Shown: positions 1 to 8,542, counted from the first letter of the stretch. The stretch: 64,000 bases of DNA from Pseudomonas piscis (GCF_009380155.1 NZ_WHUV01000001.1:1612001-1676000), one strand, 5' to 3'. Made by a program: numbers and translations. The notes: generated by a model not told the origin, from the sequence alone.

Positions 1-1290
1 GAATGCCGCCACTGCTCGCAGGTTGACGCCGTGGCTGTAGAAGTACGGCCCTTGAGGATCTTCGCTGTACAGCTGCGGCACGTCGACCCGGCCTTTGCGC
101 AGGATCCAGTAGTCCACCATGATCACCCCATACAGCGGGCCCAGCAGCGCGCCGAGGCCGGCCAGGAAGTACTGGATCACCAGCGGGCTGTTGTAGAGAT
201 TCCACGGCAGGATCAGCACCGCGATGGTGGCGCTGATCAGCCCGGCCCGGCGGAAGGTCAGGTGCCGGGGCGCCAGGTTGCTGAGGACGAAGGCCGGGGC
301 GACGAAGTTGGCCATGATGTTCACCGCCACGGTGACGATCAGGAATGCCAGGCAGCCCAGGACCAGGAACGGGGTGCTGGGGATCGAGGCGATGATGTCG
401 GTGGGGCTTTCGATGATCTTGCCGTTGATCTGCAGTTGTGCGCCGCACAGCAGCACCGTGATGCTGGCGAACACCAGGATGTTCACCGGCAGGCCCCAGA
501 AGTTGCCCACGGTGATGGTCTTGCGGCATGGCGCGGAGCGGGCGAAGTCGCAGAAGTTGAGCACCATCGTGCCGTAGATCGCCAGCCACAGCGTGCCGCC
601 GGCGAAGATCTGCCGCCACATTTCACCACCGCTCAGGGGCTCGCGGATCGACCAGGCAATGTGCCCGTCGGCCTGGGTGTACATCCATCCGGCGAGGCAG
701 GCCACAGTCAGCAGGATGATCGGGCCGGCGAAGGCTTCGTAGCGCCGGATGGTCTCCATGCCGTAGGCCAGGATCGCCAGCTGCACCAGCCAGATCGTCA
801 CGAAACAGACCCAGCCCAGGCTCGACAGGCCGAGGATCGCATCATGGTCGTAGGCCGCGAAGCCTGGATGGATGGCGGTGAGCAACACGCGAAACACCAC
901 CGAGGCCAGGTAGGTCTGGATGCCGAACCAGGCGATGGCGATCACGGCGCGGATCAATGCCGGGATCTGCGCGCCATGGATGCCGAAGGCGATGCGGCTG
1001 ATCACCGGGAACGGTACGCCGGTCTTCTGTCCCATGTAGCCGGAGAGGTTCATGAAGCCATAGACCAGCAGTGCGCCGATACCCAGGCTCAACAAGATCT
1101 GCCAGCCACCCAGGCCCAGGGCATACAGGCCGATGGCGAAGGAGTAGTTGGCGATGTTGTGCACATCGTTGGTCCACAGGGCGAAGATGCTGTAGCGGCC
1201 CCAGCGCCGGCCCGCGATCCTGGTGGGTGCCAGGTCATGGTTGTGCAGGCGTGGGCTGAGGGCGACGGACCTTTGATCGCTGTCGGTCAT
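1..1290 (-). CDS. NCS1-family nucleobase/hydantoin:cation symporter (3' end beyond window)
   Basis: The reverse strand reads open from an ATG at 1288-1290 to the window edge, giving 430 codons with no stop, so the C-terminus is missing. The translation is strongly hydrophobic with about ten to eleven visible membrane segments. Near residue 40 it carries the NCS1-type segment WTNDVHNIANYSFAIGLYAL. The family (Mhp1, uracil and allantoin permeases) moves nucleobases, hydantoins or allantoin across the inner membrane with Na+ or H+. Substrate cannot be read from sequence; uracil, hydantoin or a purine breakdown product are all possible. The usual neighbours (dihydropyrimidinase or allantoinase) would lie outside the window. 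A 14-bp perfect palindrome about 220 bp upstream is a likely operator. The family call is firm, the substrate is open. Confidence 0.85.
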   Translation of the reverse strand, partial: MTDSDQRSVALSPRLHNHDLAPTRIAGRRWGRYSIFALWTNDVHNIANYSFAIGLYALGLGGWQILLSLGIGALLVYGFMNLSGYMGQKTGVPFPVISRIAFGIHGAQIPALIRAVIAIAWFGIQTYLASVVFRVLLTAIHPGFAAYDHDAILGLSSLGWVCFVTIWLVQLAILAYGMETIRRYEAFAGPIILLTVACLAGWMYTQADGHIAWSIREPLSGGEMWRQIFAGGTLWLAIYGTMVLNFCDFARSAPCRKTITVGNFWGLPVNILVFASITVLLCGAQLQINGKIIESPTDIIASIPSTPFLVLGCLAFLIVTVAVNIMANFVAPAFVLSNLAPRHLTFRRAGLISATIAVLILPWNLYNSPLVIQYFLAGLGALLGPLYGVIMVDYWILRKGRVDVPQLYSEDPQGPYFYSHGVNLRAVAAF

Positions 1291-1507
1291 GGGCTGTGAC
1301 GAGGTGTACGGGTGCAGCGGAGAGGAGGTGTCCAGTGCGATGTCGTGGGAAGGGCGGGTCTGCATTCCGGCGTACTCCGATTCCGCCCCTGGATGACTGT
1401 GCCTGAGCCTGGGCTCGACAATCTTCCGCGTAGGGTGGAATCACCTGGCTTCGGGGCATCTGCAGCCTGGGGCGTGCGGATGGTGAGTGTATGTATGTTT
1501 TGATTGT

Positions 1508-1521
1508 TTTTGTATACAAAA
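1508..1521. promoter_or_regulatory. Perfect palindrome TTTTGTATACAAAA, candidate GntR-type operator
   Basis: A perfect 14-bp palindrome centred between 1514 and 1515, upstream of the NCS1 transporter gene. FCD-class GntR regulators commonly bind short palindromes with a GT-N(2-4)-AC core. On the minus strand the TTGTAT half could act as a -35 with a -10-like TACATA about 18 bp downstream, so a bound repressor would block the promoter. The regulator is unknown. A GntR gene at 48.4 kb has similar sites around it. Confidence 0.45.
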
Positions 1522-1726
1522 CATGTTTCGACTCAAGCCACTTTTATGCCAGGTTTGCTTCTATGGGTTTTCCTGCTGATTTCGTTTGGTTATTGGTTTG
1601 CGCTAACCGACTGAAATAGCGCAGTTAAAAATTGACCGTTCGAACAGGTATTTATTTTCAGGCAACAGGAGGCAGCAACTGGCGGGGAGAGGATGTGTAA
1701 CTTTCTGGGGCGAGCGAAGAATCTAG

Positions 1727-1767
1727 TGCACACAAAAATGGCACCTTGAGTGACATTTTTGTGTACA
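1727..1767. repeat. 14-bp inverted repeat downstream of cysH
   Basis: Arms TGCACACAAAAATG (1727-1740) and CATTTTTGTGTACA (1754-1767) are complementary with one mismatch, around a 13-nt spacer. The repeat lies 47 bp after the cysH stop. Read as cysH mRNA it forms an AT-rich stem whose second arm holds five U residues, so it may be a weak terminator. Its TGTACA-like end could instead be a regulator site. The stretch 1291-1813 holds no credible gene. Confidence 0.4.
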
Positions 1768-1813
1768 GGTTTTGTGCTCGTGGAGTGGGCACCCCAACGG
1801 ATGCCCGGGAGGA

Positions 1814-2548
1814 TCAGGCCTTGCCGATGAGGTTGCCGGCGTGCAGGCCGCATTCCTTCTGGGTGGCTTCTTCCCACCACCAGCGACCTTCGCGTTCGTG
1901 CTGGTTGGGCAGGACCGGACGGGTGCAGGGCTCGCAGCCGATGCTGATGAAGCCGCGCTCATGCAGGCTGTTGTATGGCAGTTCGAGCATGCGGATGTAG
2001 CCCCAGATTTCCTCGCTGCTCATCTGCGCCAGCGGGTTGAACTTGTACAGCGTGCGCTCCGGGGTGGAGAAAGCGCTGTCGATCTCCATTACCGCCACTT
2101 GGCTGCGGGTTCCCGGGCTCTGGTCGCGGCGCTGGCCGGTGGCCCAGGCGCTGACGGTGGACAGCTTGCGTCGCAGGGGCTCGATCTTGCGGATGCCGCA
2201 GCATTCGCCATGGCCATCCTTGTAGAAACTGAACAGGCCCTTTTCCTTGACGAAGGGTTCGAGCTTGCTGTGGTCCGGCGAGATCAGCTCGATATCGATC
2301 TTGTAGTGCTCGCGCACCTGGTCGATGAAGCGGTAGGTCTCCGGATGCAGGCGCCCGGTGTCGAGGCTGAAGACCTTGACGTTCTTGTTCAGCTTCCAGG
2401 CCATGTCCACCAGCACCACATCCTCGGCGCCGCTGAAGGAGATCCACAGGTCATCGCCGAACTGGGAAAAGGCCAGCTTGAGGATGTCCTGGGCGGATTT
2501 GTTGGCATAGGTCGCGGCGAGTTCGGCGACGTCGAACGATGGGGTCAT
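1814..2548 (-). CDS. cysH: Phosphoadenosine/adenosine phosphosulfate reductase CysH
   Basis: 244-aa assimilatory sulfate reductase that reduces activated sulfate (APS, probably PAPS as well) to sulfite using thioredoxin, in the cytoplasm. The fold is recognisable from [10 protein letters not shown] (about residues 37-46) and [11 protein letters not shown] (about 61-71). Two cysteine pairs, C116-C117 and C205/C208, are the signature of the [4Fe-4S] APS-reductase type found in Pseudomonas, and the C-terminal KECGLH motif (C233) is the catalytic cysteine. Full length for the family with an ATG start. It is preceded by a repeat element and followed by an inverted repeat, so it is probably monocistronic. 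CysB control is expected but no site was identified. Confidence 0.95.
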   Translation of the reverse strand: MTPSFDVAELAATYANKSAQDILKLAFSQFGDDLWISFSGAEDVVLVDMAWKLNKNVKVFSLDTGRLHPETYRFIDQVREHYKIDIELISPDHSKLEPFVKEKGLFSFYKDGHGECCGIRKIEPLRRKLSTVSAWATGQRRDQSPGTRSQVAVMEIDSAFSTPERTLYKFNPLAQMSSEEIWGYIRMLELPYNSLHERGFISIGCEPCTRPVLPNQHEREGRWWWEEATQKECGLHAGNLIGKA

Positions 2549-2662
2549 CAGGGCGGTTTCCTACAGGTCGGTGGCGCTATGCGCTCTATAGGGGGGCGAT
2601 CTTAGCAAAATCCCCCAGGGCCTGGCGCGCTCCTCTGCGTTGCGCCCTCGGGGACGAATCGC

Positions 2663-2930
2663 TAGGGTCTGTTGCCATTTCGCCGCGACCGCGCCGGAGC
2701 CAGTTTTAGCGCGGAGCTAGGCACGAGACGCGAGGTTTGGCATTCCAAATGAGCCGTCGAGTAACGACGCGCCGCGCTAAAACCGGCCCGTCCCTTCGGG
2801 TTGCGCGTCAAATGGCGCCATGCGTCGTTGCAGGACTTGGCAAGGGAGCGACCATTGCCTGCGTCCTACGCCTAGCCTGGCGCCATTTGACGCGGCAACG
2901 CGGTTTGCGCCGAAACGGCAACAGACCCTA
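2663..2930. repeat. 268-bp nested inverted-repeat element (MITE/intergenic-repeat type)
   Basis: The ends are 20-bp inverted repeats with one mismatch (2663-2682 and 2911-2930; motif TAGGGTCTGTTGCC then A or G then TTTCG). Inside are two further perfect inverted pairs: GTTTTAGCGCGG at 2703-2714 with its complement at 2772-2783, and a 16-bp pair at 2805-2820 and 2878-2893. There is no credible ORF. The layout resembles non-autonomous mobile or repeated intergenic elements of the P. fluorescens group. It sits between divergently oriented cysH and thrH and could affect both promoters. Confidence 0.7.
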
Positions 2931-2989
2931 TAGTTCGGCCGTCCTTTTGCTCGCTCAATTTCAATAATCAGAACCAATGGGAGTATCTC

Positions 2990-3607
2990 GTGGAAATCGC
3001 CTGTCTCGATCTGGAAGGTGTGCTGGTCCCGGAAATCTGGATCGCCTTCGCCGAAAAAACCGGGATTGAATCCCTCAAGGCCACCACCCGGGATATTCCC
3101 GACTACGACGTGCTGATGAAGCAGCGCCTGCGCATTCTCGATGAGCACGGCCTGAAGCTTTCGGACATCCAGGAAGTGATCGCTACCCTGAAGCCGCTGG
3201 ACGGCGCGGTGGAGTTCGTCAACTGGCTGCGCGAGCGCTTCCAGGTGGTGATTCTCTCCGACACCTTCTATGAGTTCTCCCAGCCGCTGATGCGCCAGCT
3301 GGGTTTCCCGACCCTGTTGTGCCACCGCCTGGTCACCGATGACAGCGGCCGCGTCACCGGCTACCAGCTACGCCAGAAGGACCCCAAGCGCCAGTCGGTG
3401 CTGGCCTTCAAGAGCCTGTACTACCGGGTGATCGCCGCCGGCGACTCCTACAACGACACCACCATGCTCGGCGAGGCGGATGCCGGCATCCTGTTCCACG
3501 CGCCGGACAACGTGATCCGCGAGTTCCCGCAGTTCCCGGCGGTGCACAGCTTCGCCGAGCTCAAGCAGGAGTTCCTCAAGGCTTCCAACCGTAGCCTGAG
3601 CCTGTAA
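2990..3607 (+). CDS. thrH: Phosphoserine phosphatase / phosphoserine:homoserine phosphotransferase ThrH
   Basis: 205-aa HAD-superfamily enzyme nearly identical in layout to the characterised Pseudomonas ThrH, which dephosphorylates phosphoserine and can pass the phosphate to homoserine, feeding serine and threonine synthesis. HAD motif I is DLEGV at residues 7-11, motif II is the SDTF segment (about residue 92), and motif III/IV lies in AAGDSYNDTTML (about 148-159). The start is GTG at 2990, chosen because the conserved N-terminus MEIACLDLEG begins there. Stand-alone gene, preceded by the nested repeat element and followed by a REP pair. Confidence 0.95.
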   Translation: MEIACLDLEGVLVPEIWIAFAEKTGIESLKATTRDIPDYDVLMKQRLRILDEHGLKLSDIQEVIATLKPLDGAVEFVNWLRERFQVVILSDTFYEFSQPLMRQLGFPTLLCHRLVTDDSGRVTGYQLRQKDPKRQSVLAFKSLYYRVIAAGDSYNDTTMLGEADAGILFHAPDNVIREFPQFPAVHSFAELKQEFLKASNRSLSL

Positions 3608-3654
3608 CGACGGCGGCAATCGCGCTGGCTGGAGCGGCTACGGGATCAGGCTTC

Positions 3655-3774
3655 GTGTAGCCGCTGCCGCAGGCTGCGCACGGGCGCGCAGCGGCCGCAA
3701 GATCGGGCAGCCTCCGCCATCGTTGGAAGGCCCCGCGGGCCTTGGCGCAGCTTCGCCGGCTCAGCAGCGGCTAC
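3655..3774. repeat. REP pair (REPIN-like) between thrH and pabB
   Basis: GTAGCCGCTG (3657-3666, followed by CCGCAGGCTGCG) faces its inverted copy CAGCGGCTAC (3765-3774). A further GTAGCCGC follows at about 3785. This is typical of REP sequences in this group, placed between the convergent ends of thrH and pabB. No gene lies in 3608-3801. Confidence 0.6.
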
Positions 3775-3801
3775 AGATGCAACGTGTAGCCGCGACTTTC
3801 G

Positions 3802-5163
3802 TCAGAGCTGCTGCAGGGTGTCCAGCAGCACTCGCACCTTGGTGATCGACTCCTGGTATTCGGCCTGCCAGTCCGAGTCGGCCACGATTCCGCCGCCGCC
3901 CCAGCAGCTGATCTGCCCGTCCTTGGCCAGCAGGCTGCGGATGGCGATGGAGCTGTCCATCTCCCCGCGCACGTCCAGGTACAGCAGCGAGCCGCAATAC
4001 AGCGCCCGGCGTGTGGGTTCGAGCTCGTCGATGATCTGCATCGAGCGGATCTTCGGCGCGCCGGTGATCGAGCCGCCAGGGAAGCTGCCGGCGATCAGGT
4101 CCAGGGCGTCCTTGTCTGCCGCCAGCTCGCCGGTGACGCTGCTCACCAGGTGGTGGACGTTGGGGTAGCTCTCCAGGCTGAACAGCTCCGGTACCCGCAC
4201 CGAGCCGATGCGGCAGCTGCGGCCCAGGTCATTGCGCAGCAGGTCGACGATCATCAGGTTTTCCGCCCGGTCTTTGGCGCTGGCCAGCAGTTCGGCGGCG
4301 CTGGCCGCATCCTCGGCGGCATCCCGGCCGCGGGGGCGGGTGCCCTTGATCGGCCGGGTTTCCACCCGGCCCTGGCTGACATGAACGAAGCGTTCCGGTG
4401 ACAGGCTCAGCACCGCGTCACCGTCGGCCAGGCGCTGGAAACCGGAGAATGGCGTGGGGCAGGCGGCGCGCAGGGCCCGGTAGGCCACCCATGGGTCGCC
4501 CTGGTACTGGCCGCGAAAGCGCTGGGCGAAGTTCACCTGGTAGCAGTCGCCGGCCTGGATGTATTGCTGGATGCGCTGGAATGCCTGGCGATAGTCGTCG
4601 GTGCCGAGGTCTGCCTGCATCGGCCCGTCCAGCTTGAACCAGCCGCTTGGCGCCGGCAGTGGCTGTTCGAACAGTTGCACCAGGCGCTGGCGTTCGTCTT
4701 GCTCCAGGGCCGGATGGAACACCAACTGGCTGGTACCGGCCTGGTGATCGTTGACCAGCGCCCAGGCATACAGGCCCAGGCGTGCATCGGGCAGGTGCAG
4801 GTCGTCCCGGGCCTGGCTGGGCATGCGCTCCAGGTGCCGGCCGAAGTCATAGCTCAGGTAGCCGATCAGGCCGCCGGCGAACGGCAGTTCGTAGGGTGCC
4901 GGAATCTGTGCCGGGCCCAGTTGCGCGAGGTTGTCCCGCAGGCGTTGCAGGAATGCGCCGCCGCTTTCCTCGGCGGCCACGGTCAGTTGCGCCAGGGGCC
5001 AGGCGCTGAGCAGGTCGTAACGGCCGCGCTCGGCGCTGGGGCGGCCGCTATCGAGCAGCACGGCGCCGGGGGCGTGTTCGATTGCCGCGAAGTAGTCGGC
5101 GGGATTGTCGCGATAGGGGAGCGGGTGTACGGAACAGGTCAACATGCGGGGCAGATCAGCCAT
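3802..5163 (-). CDS. pabB: Aminodeoxychorismate synthase component I PabB
   Basis: 453-aa chorismate-utilising enzyme that converts chorismate plus ammonia (from the PabA glutaminase) into 4-amino-4-deoxychorismate for p-aminobenzoate and folate synthesis. Chorismate-binding motifs are PIKGTRPRGRD in the central part and GSFPGGSITGAPKIRSMQII followed by DELEP and the S-S-I-A-I-R-S block near the C-terminus. The PIKGT lysine marks PabB rather than TrpE, which has PIAGT. Full length. A second ATG at codon 7 (5145) leaves a start more like some relatives and is an alternative. Its partner pabA is not in the window, as is usual in Pseudomonas. Confidence 0.93.
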   Translation of the reverse strand: MADLPRMLTCSVHPLPYRDNPADYFAAIEHAPGAVLLDSGRPSAERGRYDLLSAWPLAQLTVAAEESGGAFLQRLRDNLAQLGPAQIPAPYELPFAGGLIGYLSYDFGRHLERMPSQARDDLHLPDARLGLYAWALVNDHQAGTSQLVFHPALEQDERQRLVQLFEQPLPAPSGWFKLDGPMQADLGTDDYRQAFQRIQQYIQAGDCYQVNFAQRFRGQYQGDPWVAYRALRAACPTPFSGFQRLADGDAVLSLSPERFVHVSQGRVETRPIKGTRPRGRDAAEDAASAAELLASAKDRAENLMIVDLLRNDLGRSCRIGSVRVPELFSLESYPNVHHLVSSVTGELAADKDALDLIAGSFPGGSITGAPKIRSMQIIDELEPTRRALYCGSLLYLDVRGEMDSSIAIRSLLAKDGQISCWGGGGIVADSDWQAEYQESITKVRVLLDTLQQL

Positions 5164-5300
5164 CGGGGCGCGGCTGGCGATTGTAGTCCCCCCGGGGATT
5201 TGCTCCTAGGGGGGAGGTCGGCAATGGAGTGGTTTGCGACGTACCGCTTGCATTGGCCATGGCCACCGGCTGCGCCAGGACCTTCAGGCAGCCGTCGCGA

Positions 5301-6287
5301 TCAGCCTTCCACGGCGGGGATATGGCCGAACAGCTGCTGGGCGAAACGCACCCGCTCCTCGACGCTTTCCTCGATGCCCTGGGCCTTGAGCTGTTCCAGG
5401 TGGGCCTCGATGGCGTGGGTGCGCTGGGTCAGGCCGCAGTCGTTGGCGATCTGGATGTTCAGGCCCGGGCGGGCGTTGAGCTCGAGAATCAACGGCCCCT
5501 TGTCCTGGTCCAGCACCATGTCCACGCCGATGTAGCCCAGGCCGCACAGCTCGTAGCAACCGGCCGCCAGCTTCATGAAACCGTCCCAGTAGGGCAGCTG
5601 CACGCCGTCCACCGCGTTGGTGGTGTCCGGGTGCTTGGTGATGATGTTGTTCAGCCAGGTGCCGCGCAGGGTCAGGCCGGTGGCCAGGTCGACCCCGACG
5701 CCGATGGCGCCCTGGTGGAGGTTGGCCTTGCCGCCGGACTGGCGGGTCGGCAGGCGCAGCATGGCCATCACTGGGTAGCCCATGAGCACGATGATGCGGA
5801 TGTCCGGCACGCCTTCGTAGCTGATGCTCTTGAAGATCTGGTCCGGGGTTACCCGGTACTCGATCAGCGCGCGGTCGCGGTGGCCGCCCAGGGAGTACAG
5901 GCCGGTGAGGATGCTGGAGATCTGATGCTCGATTTCCTCATGGCTGATGATCTTCCCGGACACCGTGCGATAGCGACCCTCGAAGCGGTCGGCGATCACC
6001 AGGATGCCATCGCCGCCGGCGCCCTGGGCTGGCTTGATGACGAAGTCGTTGCGCCCACCGATGATCTCGTCGAGCTTGTCGATTTCCTTCTCGGTGGAGA
6101 TCACCCCGTACAGCTCCGGCACGTGGATGCCGGCCTTGAGCGCCCGCTCCTTGGTGATGATCTTGTCATCGACGATGGGGTACAGGCTGCGCTTGTTGTA
6201 CTTGAGCACGTAGTCGGCGTTACGCCGGTTGATGCCCATGATCCCGCGCGCTTCCAGGGCCTTCCAGGTCTTCCACAGGCCGAACAT
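5301..6287 (-). CDS. RimK-like alpha-L-glutamate-ligase-type ATP-grasp protein
   Basis: 328-aa cytoplasmic protein of the ATP-grasp superfamily, in the branch annotated as alpha-L-glutamate ligase-like. Visible motifs are FVIKPAQGAGGDGILVI (ATP-binding lysine and glycine loop, about residues 137-153) and LILELNARPGLNIQIAN near residue 275 (metal-binding Glu/Asn). ATP-grasp ligases join a carboxylate to an amine through an acyl-phosphate, and RimK adds glutamates to a protein tail. The substrate here is unknown. The ATG overlaps the stop of the upstream membrane-protein gene (TGATG), implying translational coupling. It is the last gene of the three-gene operon that starts at 8361. I am confident of the fold and not of the substrate. 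Confidence 0.85.
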   Translation of the reverse strand: MFGLWKTWKALEARGIMGINRRNADYVLKYNKRSLYPIVDDKIITKERALKAGIHVPELYGVISTEKEIDKLDEIIGGRNDFVIKPAQGAGGDGILVIADRFEGRYRTVSGKIISHEEIEHQISSILTGLYSLGGHRDRALIEYRVTPDQIFKSISYEGVPDIRIIVLMGYPVMAMLRLPTRQSGGKANLHQGAIGVGVDLATGLTLRGTWLNNIITKHPDTTNAVDGVQLPYWDGFMKLAAGCYELCGLGYIGVDMVLDQDKGPLILELNARPGLNIQIANDCGLTQRTHAIEAHLEQLKAQGIEESVEERVRFAQQLFGHIPAVEG

Positions 6288-7819
6288 CAGGAGTCAGCCT
6301 TGACGAAGGCTTTGAACCGCACCAGCTCCGTCAGCCGGTAGCCGCGGTAGCGACCCATGGCCAGCATGAAGCCCACCAGGATCAGCAGCATCGCCGGGAA
6401 GGTGAAGACGAAGTACGTCAGCTCCGGCACGCTCATGATCAGGTGCGCCAGGGAGGCGGCGAACAGGGTGCCGATCGCGACTTTCATCGCATGGCCGCCG
6501 CCACGTTCTTCCCAGGTGATGGACAGCCGCTCGATGGTCATGGTCAGGATCACCATCGGGAACAGCGCCACCGACAAGCCGCGCTCCAGGCCCAGCTTGT
6601 GGCTGAACAGGCTGATGGCGGCGATCAGCACCACGACGAAGGTCAGCACCACCGACAAGCGCGGCAGCATCTGCAGCTTCAGGTGCTCGAGGTAGGAGCG
6701 CAGCGACAGGCCCAGGGCGGTGATCACGGTGAACAGCGCGATGCCGAAGCCCAGCTGGGTCTCGCGAAAGGCCAGGGCGATCAGCACCGGGGTGAAGGTG
6801 CCCAGGGTCTGCAGGCCGATCAGGTTGCGCAGCACCAGGATCACCAGCACGCCGATCGGGATCATCACCATGATCATGAAGGTCTGCTGGGTCTGCAGCG
6901 GCAGGCCGTAGAGCGAGTATTCGAGGAAGTTGGCGTCGGTGTTCTCGTCGGTCAGCTTGGCCAGGCGGATGGCATTCATCTCGCTGTTGTTCATGCTGAA
7001 GGTGACGTTGGCTTTCTTGCCGCCATCGACGGTGATCAGGTTGTCGTCGCCGGTCCACCACAGCAGGCGATCGCTGGGCAGGCCCTGCTCGCCGGTCTCG
7101 GGGTTGAAGTACAGCCAGTCGGTGCCGTTGAAGCTGCGCAGCCACAGCTCCGGGGTCTGCGGCTGGTCGGCCACCAGGCGGATGGTGTGGACCTTCTCGG
7201 CCGGCACGTGGGCGATGGACAGCAGCAGTTCGACGATCTTGGCCTTGTTGGCGCTGGATGGGTCGCCGGCCAGCAGCAGCTTGGCGTTGTCGTCGTTGGC
7301 GTTGTTGACCCGCTTGATGGCTTCGCTGATGAAGGTCTCGACGTCTGCCGAGTGCTGGCGGATCGGTGCCAGCAAGGCGTCGGCGGCGATCTTCTCCGGC
7401 CCTTCGATGGCCATGCTGTCGCGGAAGGTCGGACCCTTGACCTTGGCTTTCTCGGCGCTGTAGCGCTTGGTCAGGACCAGGCGGTAGTACAGGGTCTGGT
7501 TGCCCTTGGCCCGGCGTGCCGACCAGGTGACCTTGCGGTTGCCGTCGACGCGGTTCACCGCCACCCCATAGTTGTTGGAGATGAAGCTCTCGTTGAGGCT
7601 CACATAGTCACGGCTCAGGGGCGGCACGAACATCTGGATCTTGATCGGGTCCTTGCCGTTGGCGACGAACTCGACCTTGGCGTCGATGTTCCACAAGTCG
7701 TCGGTAGCGTCTTCGGTCACCGGAATGCCGAGCACGAAGATCTGGTAGGCCGTGATCGAAATGCCCAGCACCACCAGCACGGCGATCAGGACTTTCAGAT
7801 GAAGGGTAAGAGAGCGCAT
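6287..7819 (-). CDS. Inactive transglutaminase fused to a multi-pass (7TM-type) membrane domain
   Basis: 510-aa inner-membrane protein. It has one N-terminal membrane segment (about residues 8-29), then a soluble region to about residue 300 that should face the periplasm, then a cluster of about seven hydrophobic segments (about 308-495). The soluble part keeps the shape of a transglutaminase-like fold, with ELWLRSFNGTDWLYFNPETG matching the normal His/Asp strand region, but the catalytic His is Glu-Leu-Trp and no catalytic Cys is present, so it should not be an enzyme. This architecture is known as inactive transglutaminase with 7TM. The gene starts 5 bp after the protease gene and overlaps the ligase gene by one base, which suggests the product links a periplasmic event to the cytoplasmic ligase. 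Confidence 0.85.
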   Translation of the reverse strand: MRSLTLHLKVLIAVLVVLGISITAYQIFVLGIPVTEDATDDLWNIDAKVEFVANGKDPIKIQMFVPPLSRDYVSLNESFISNNYGVAVNRVDGNRKVTWSARRAKGNQTLYYRLVLTKRYSAEKAKVKGPTFRDSMAIEGPEKIAADALLAPIRQHSADVETFISEAIKRVNNANDDNAKLLLAGDPSSANKAKIVELLLSIAHVPAEKVHTIRLVADQPQTPELWLRSFNGTDWLYFNPETGEQGLPSDRLLWWTGDDNLITVDGGKKANVTFSMNNSEMNAIRLAKLTDENTDANFLEYSLYGLPLQTQQTFMIMVMIPIGVLVILVLRNLIGLQTLGTFTPVLIALAFRETQLGFGIALFTVITALGLSLRSYLEHLKLQMLPRLSVVLTFVVVLIAAISLFSHKLGLERGLSVALFPMVILTMTIERLSITWEERGGGHAMKVAIGTLFAASLAHLIMSVPELTYFVFTFPAMLLILVGFMLAMGRYRGYRLTELVRFKAFVKADS

Positions 7820-7824
7820 TGGAA

Positions 7825-8361
7825 TTACTCTGCGGTAAGAGCGGCGGTGGCGCAGGCAGGTTTGCCAGCAGCGTATTTAAGACTGGGGTCGACCAGCGCA
7901 TCGAAACGCTTGAGGGCTTCGGAGCCGATCAAAAGCGGGTATTGGAATGCACTACGGTCGGTCAAGTTCACTTCGATGCTGCGCAAGGCGCTGCCCATGC
8001 AGACTTCCAGGGCGATCACCGGGCGCGCAGTGTAGTTCTTGTCCTCATCGGGGTCGTAGTCGCCAGCGCGGCGCTTGATCTTGCTGACCCGGGCCAGGGG
8101 GCGTTCGATGGGGTGGGAGTGGGCGGTGTCGATGGCCAGGTAAAAGCGTACCCAGGACTCGCCATTGCGCTTGAAGCGCTTGATGTCGCGGGCGCTCAGC
8201 GAAGCGGTCTTGGCCCCGGTGTCGAGTTTGGCGGCGACCTCCAGGTCGATGCCCGCCAGTTGGGCGTATTCATTCAGGCCGTAGACGGTCTTGCCGGCGG
8301 CGATGCCGGTACCAGGAAGGATGAATAGGCAGAGCAGTGGGAGAAGGGCCTTGAGAGTCAT
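7825..8361 (-). CDS. Periplasmic retropepsin-like aspartic protease (Zn_protease family)
   Basis: 178-aa protein with a Sec-type signal peptide (residues 1-22, cleavage expected near GIAAG). The family is often labelled ATP-dependent zinc protease, but the visible catalytic motif is the retropepsin DTGA at residues 47-50 (KLDTGAKTASLSA). The hydrophobic PLLIGSEALKRF near residue 145 resembles the downstream retropepsin strand. Such proteins act as homodimers with one Asp from each subunit. As first gene of the operon with the 7TM protein and the ATP-grasp ligase, it should lie in the periplasm and may process or sense an envelope component. Target unknown. Confidence 0.82.
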   Translation of the reverse strand: MTLKALLPLLCLFILPGTGIAAGKTVYGLNEYAQLAGIDLEVAAKLDTGAKTASLSARDIKRFKRNGESWVRFYLAIDTAHSHPIERPLARVSKIKRRAGDYDPDEDKNYTARPVIALEVCMGSALRSIEVNLTDRSAFQYPLLIGSEALKRFDALVDPSLKYAAGKPACATAALTAE

Positions 8362-8464
8362 AGATCCTGATGGTCATGGGTTCTTCAGTTCAAGGCGACC
8401 GGCATTGCTGCGCAAGCTCCCTCGTGTGCGTGGCATAAAAAGATGACAGGCCAATGCGGGCGGC

Positions 8465-8473
8465 ATTCTAGCA
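8465..8473 (-). promoter_or_regulatory. Extended -10 promoter for the protease-7TM-ligase operon
   Basis: On the minus strand TGCTAGAAT is an extended -10 (TGn plus TAGAAT) about 100 bp before the protease start. The matching -35 is weak (CTGGCG), as often seen with extended -10 promoters. Confidence 0.45.
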
Positions 8474-8542
8474 TGCTGGTTTGTTGGCGCCAGCGTCCGG
8501 GGCGGGCCATTTGTCTCGTTTAGAATTCATGTGGCCTTAGAC

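Noticed and set aside
5187-5215. C6/G6 stem between the ATP-grasp gene and pabB as a terminator
   Set aside because: The loop is long, there is no U-tract, and the sequence overlaps the likely pabB promoter; evidence is too weak.
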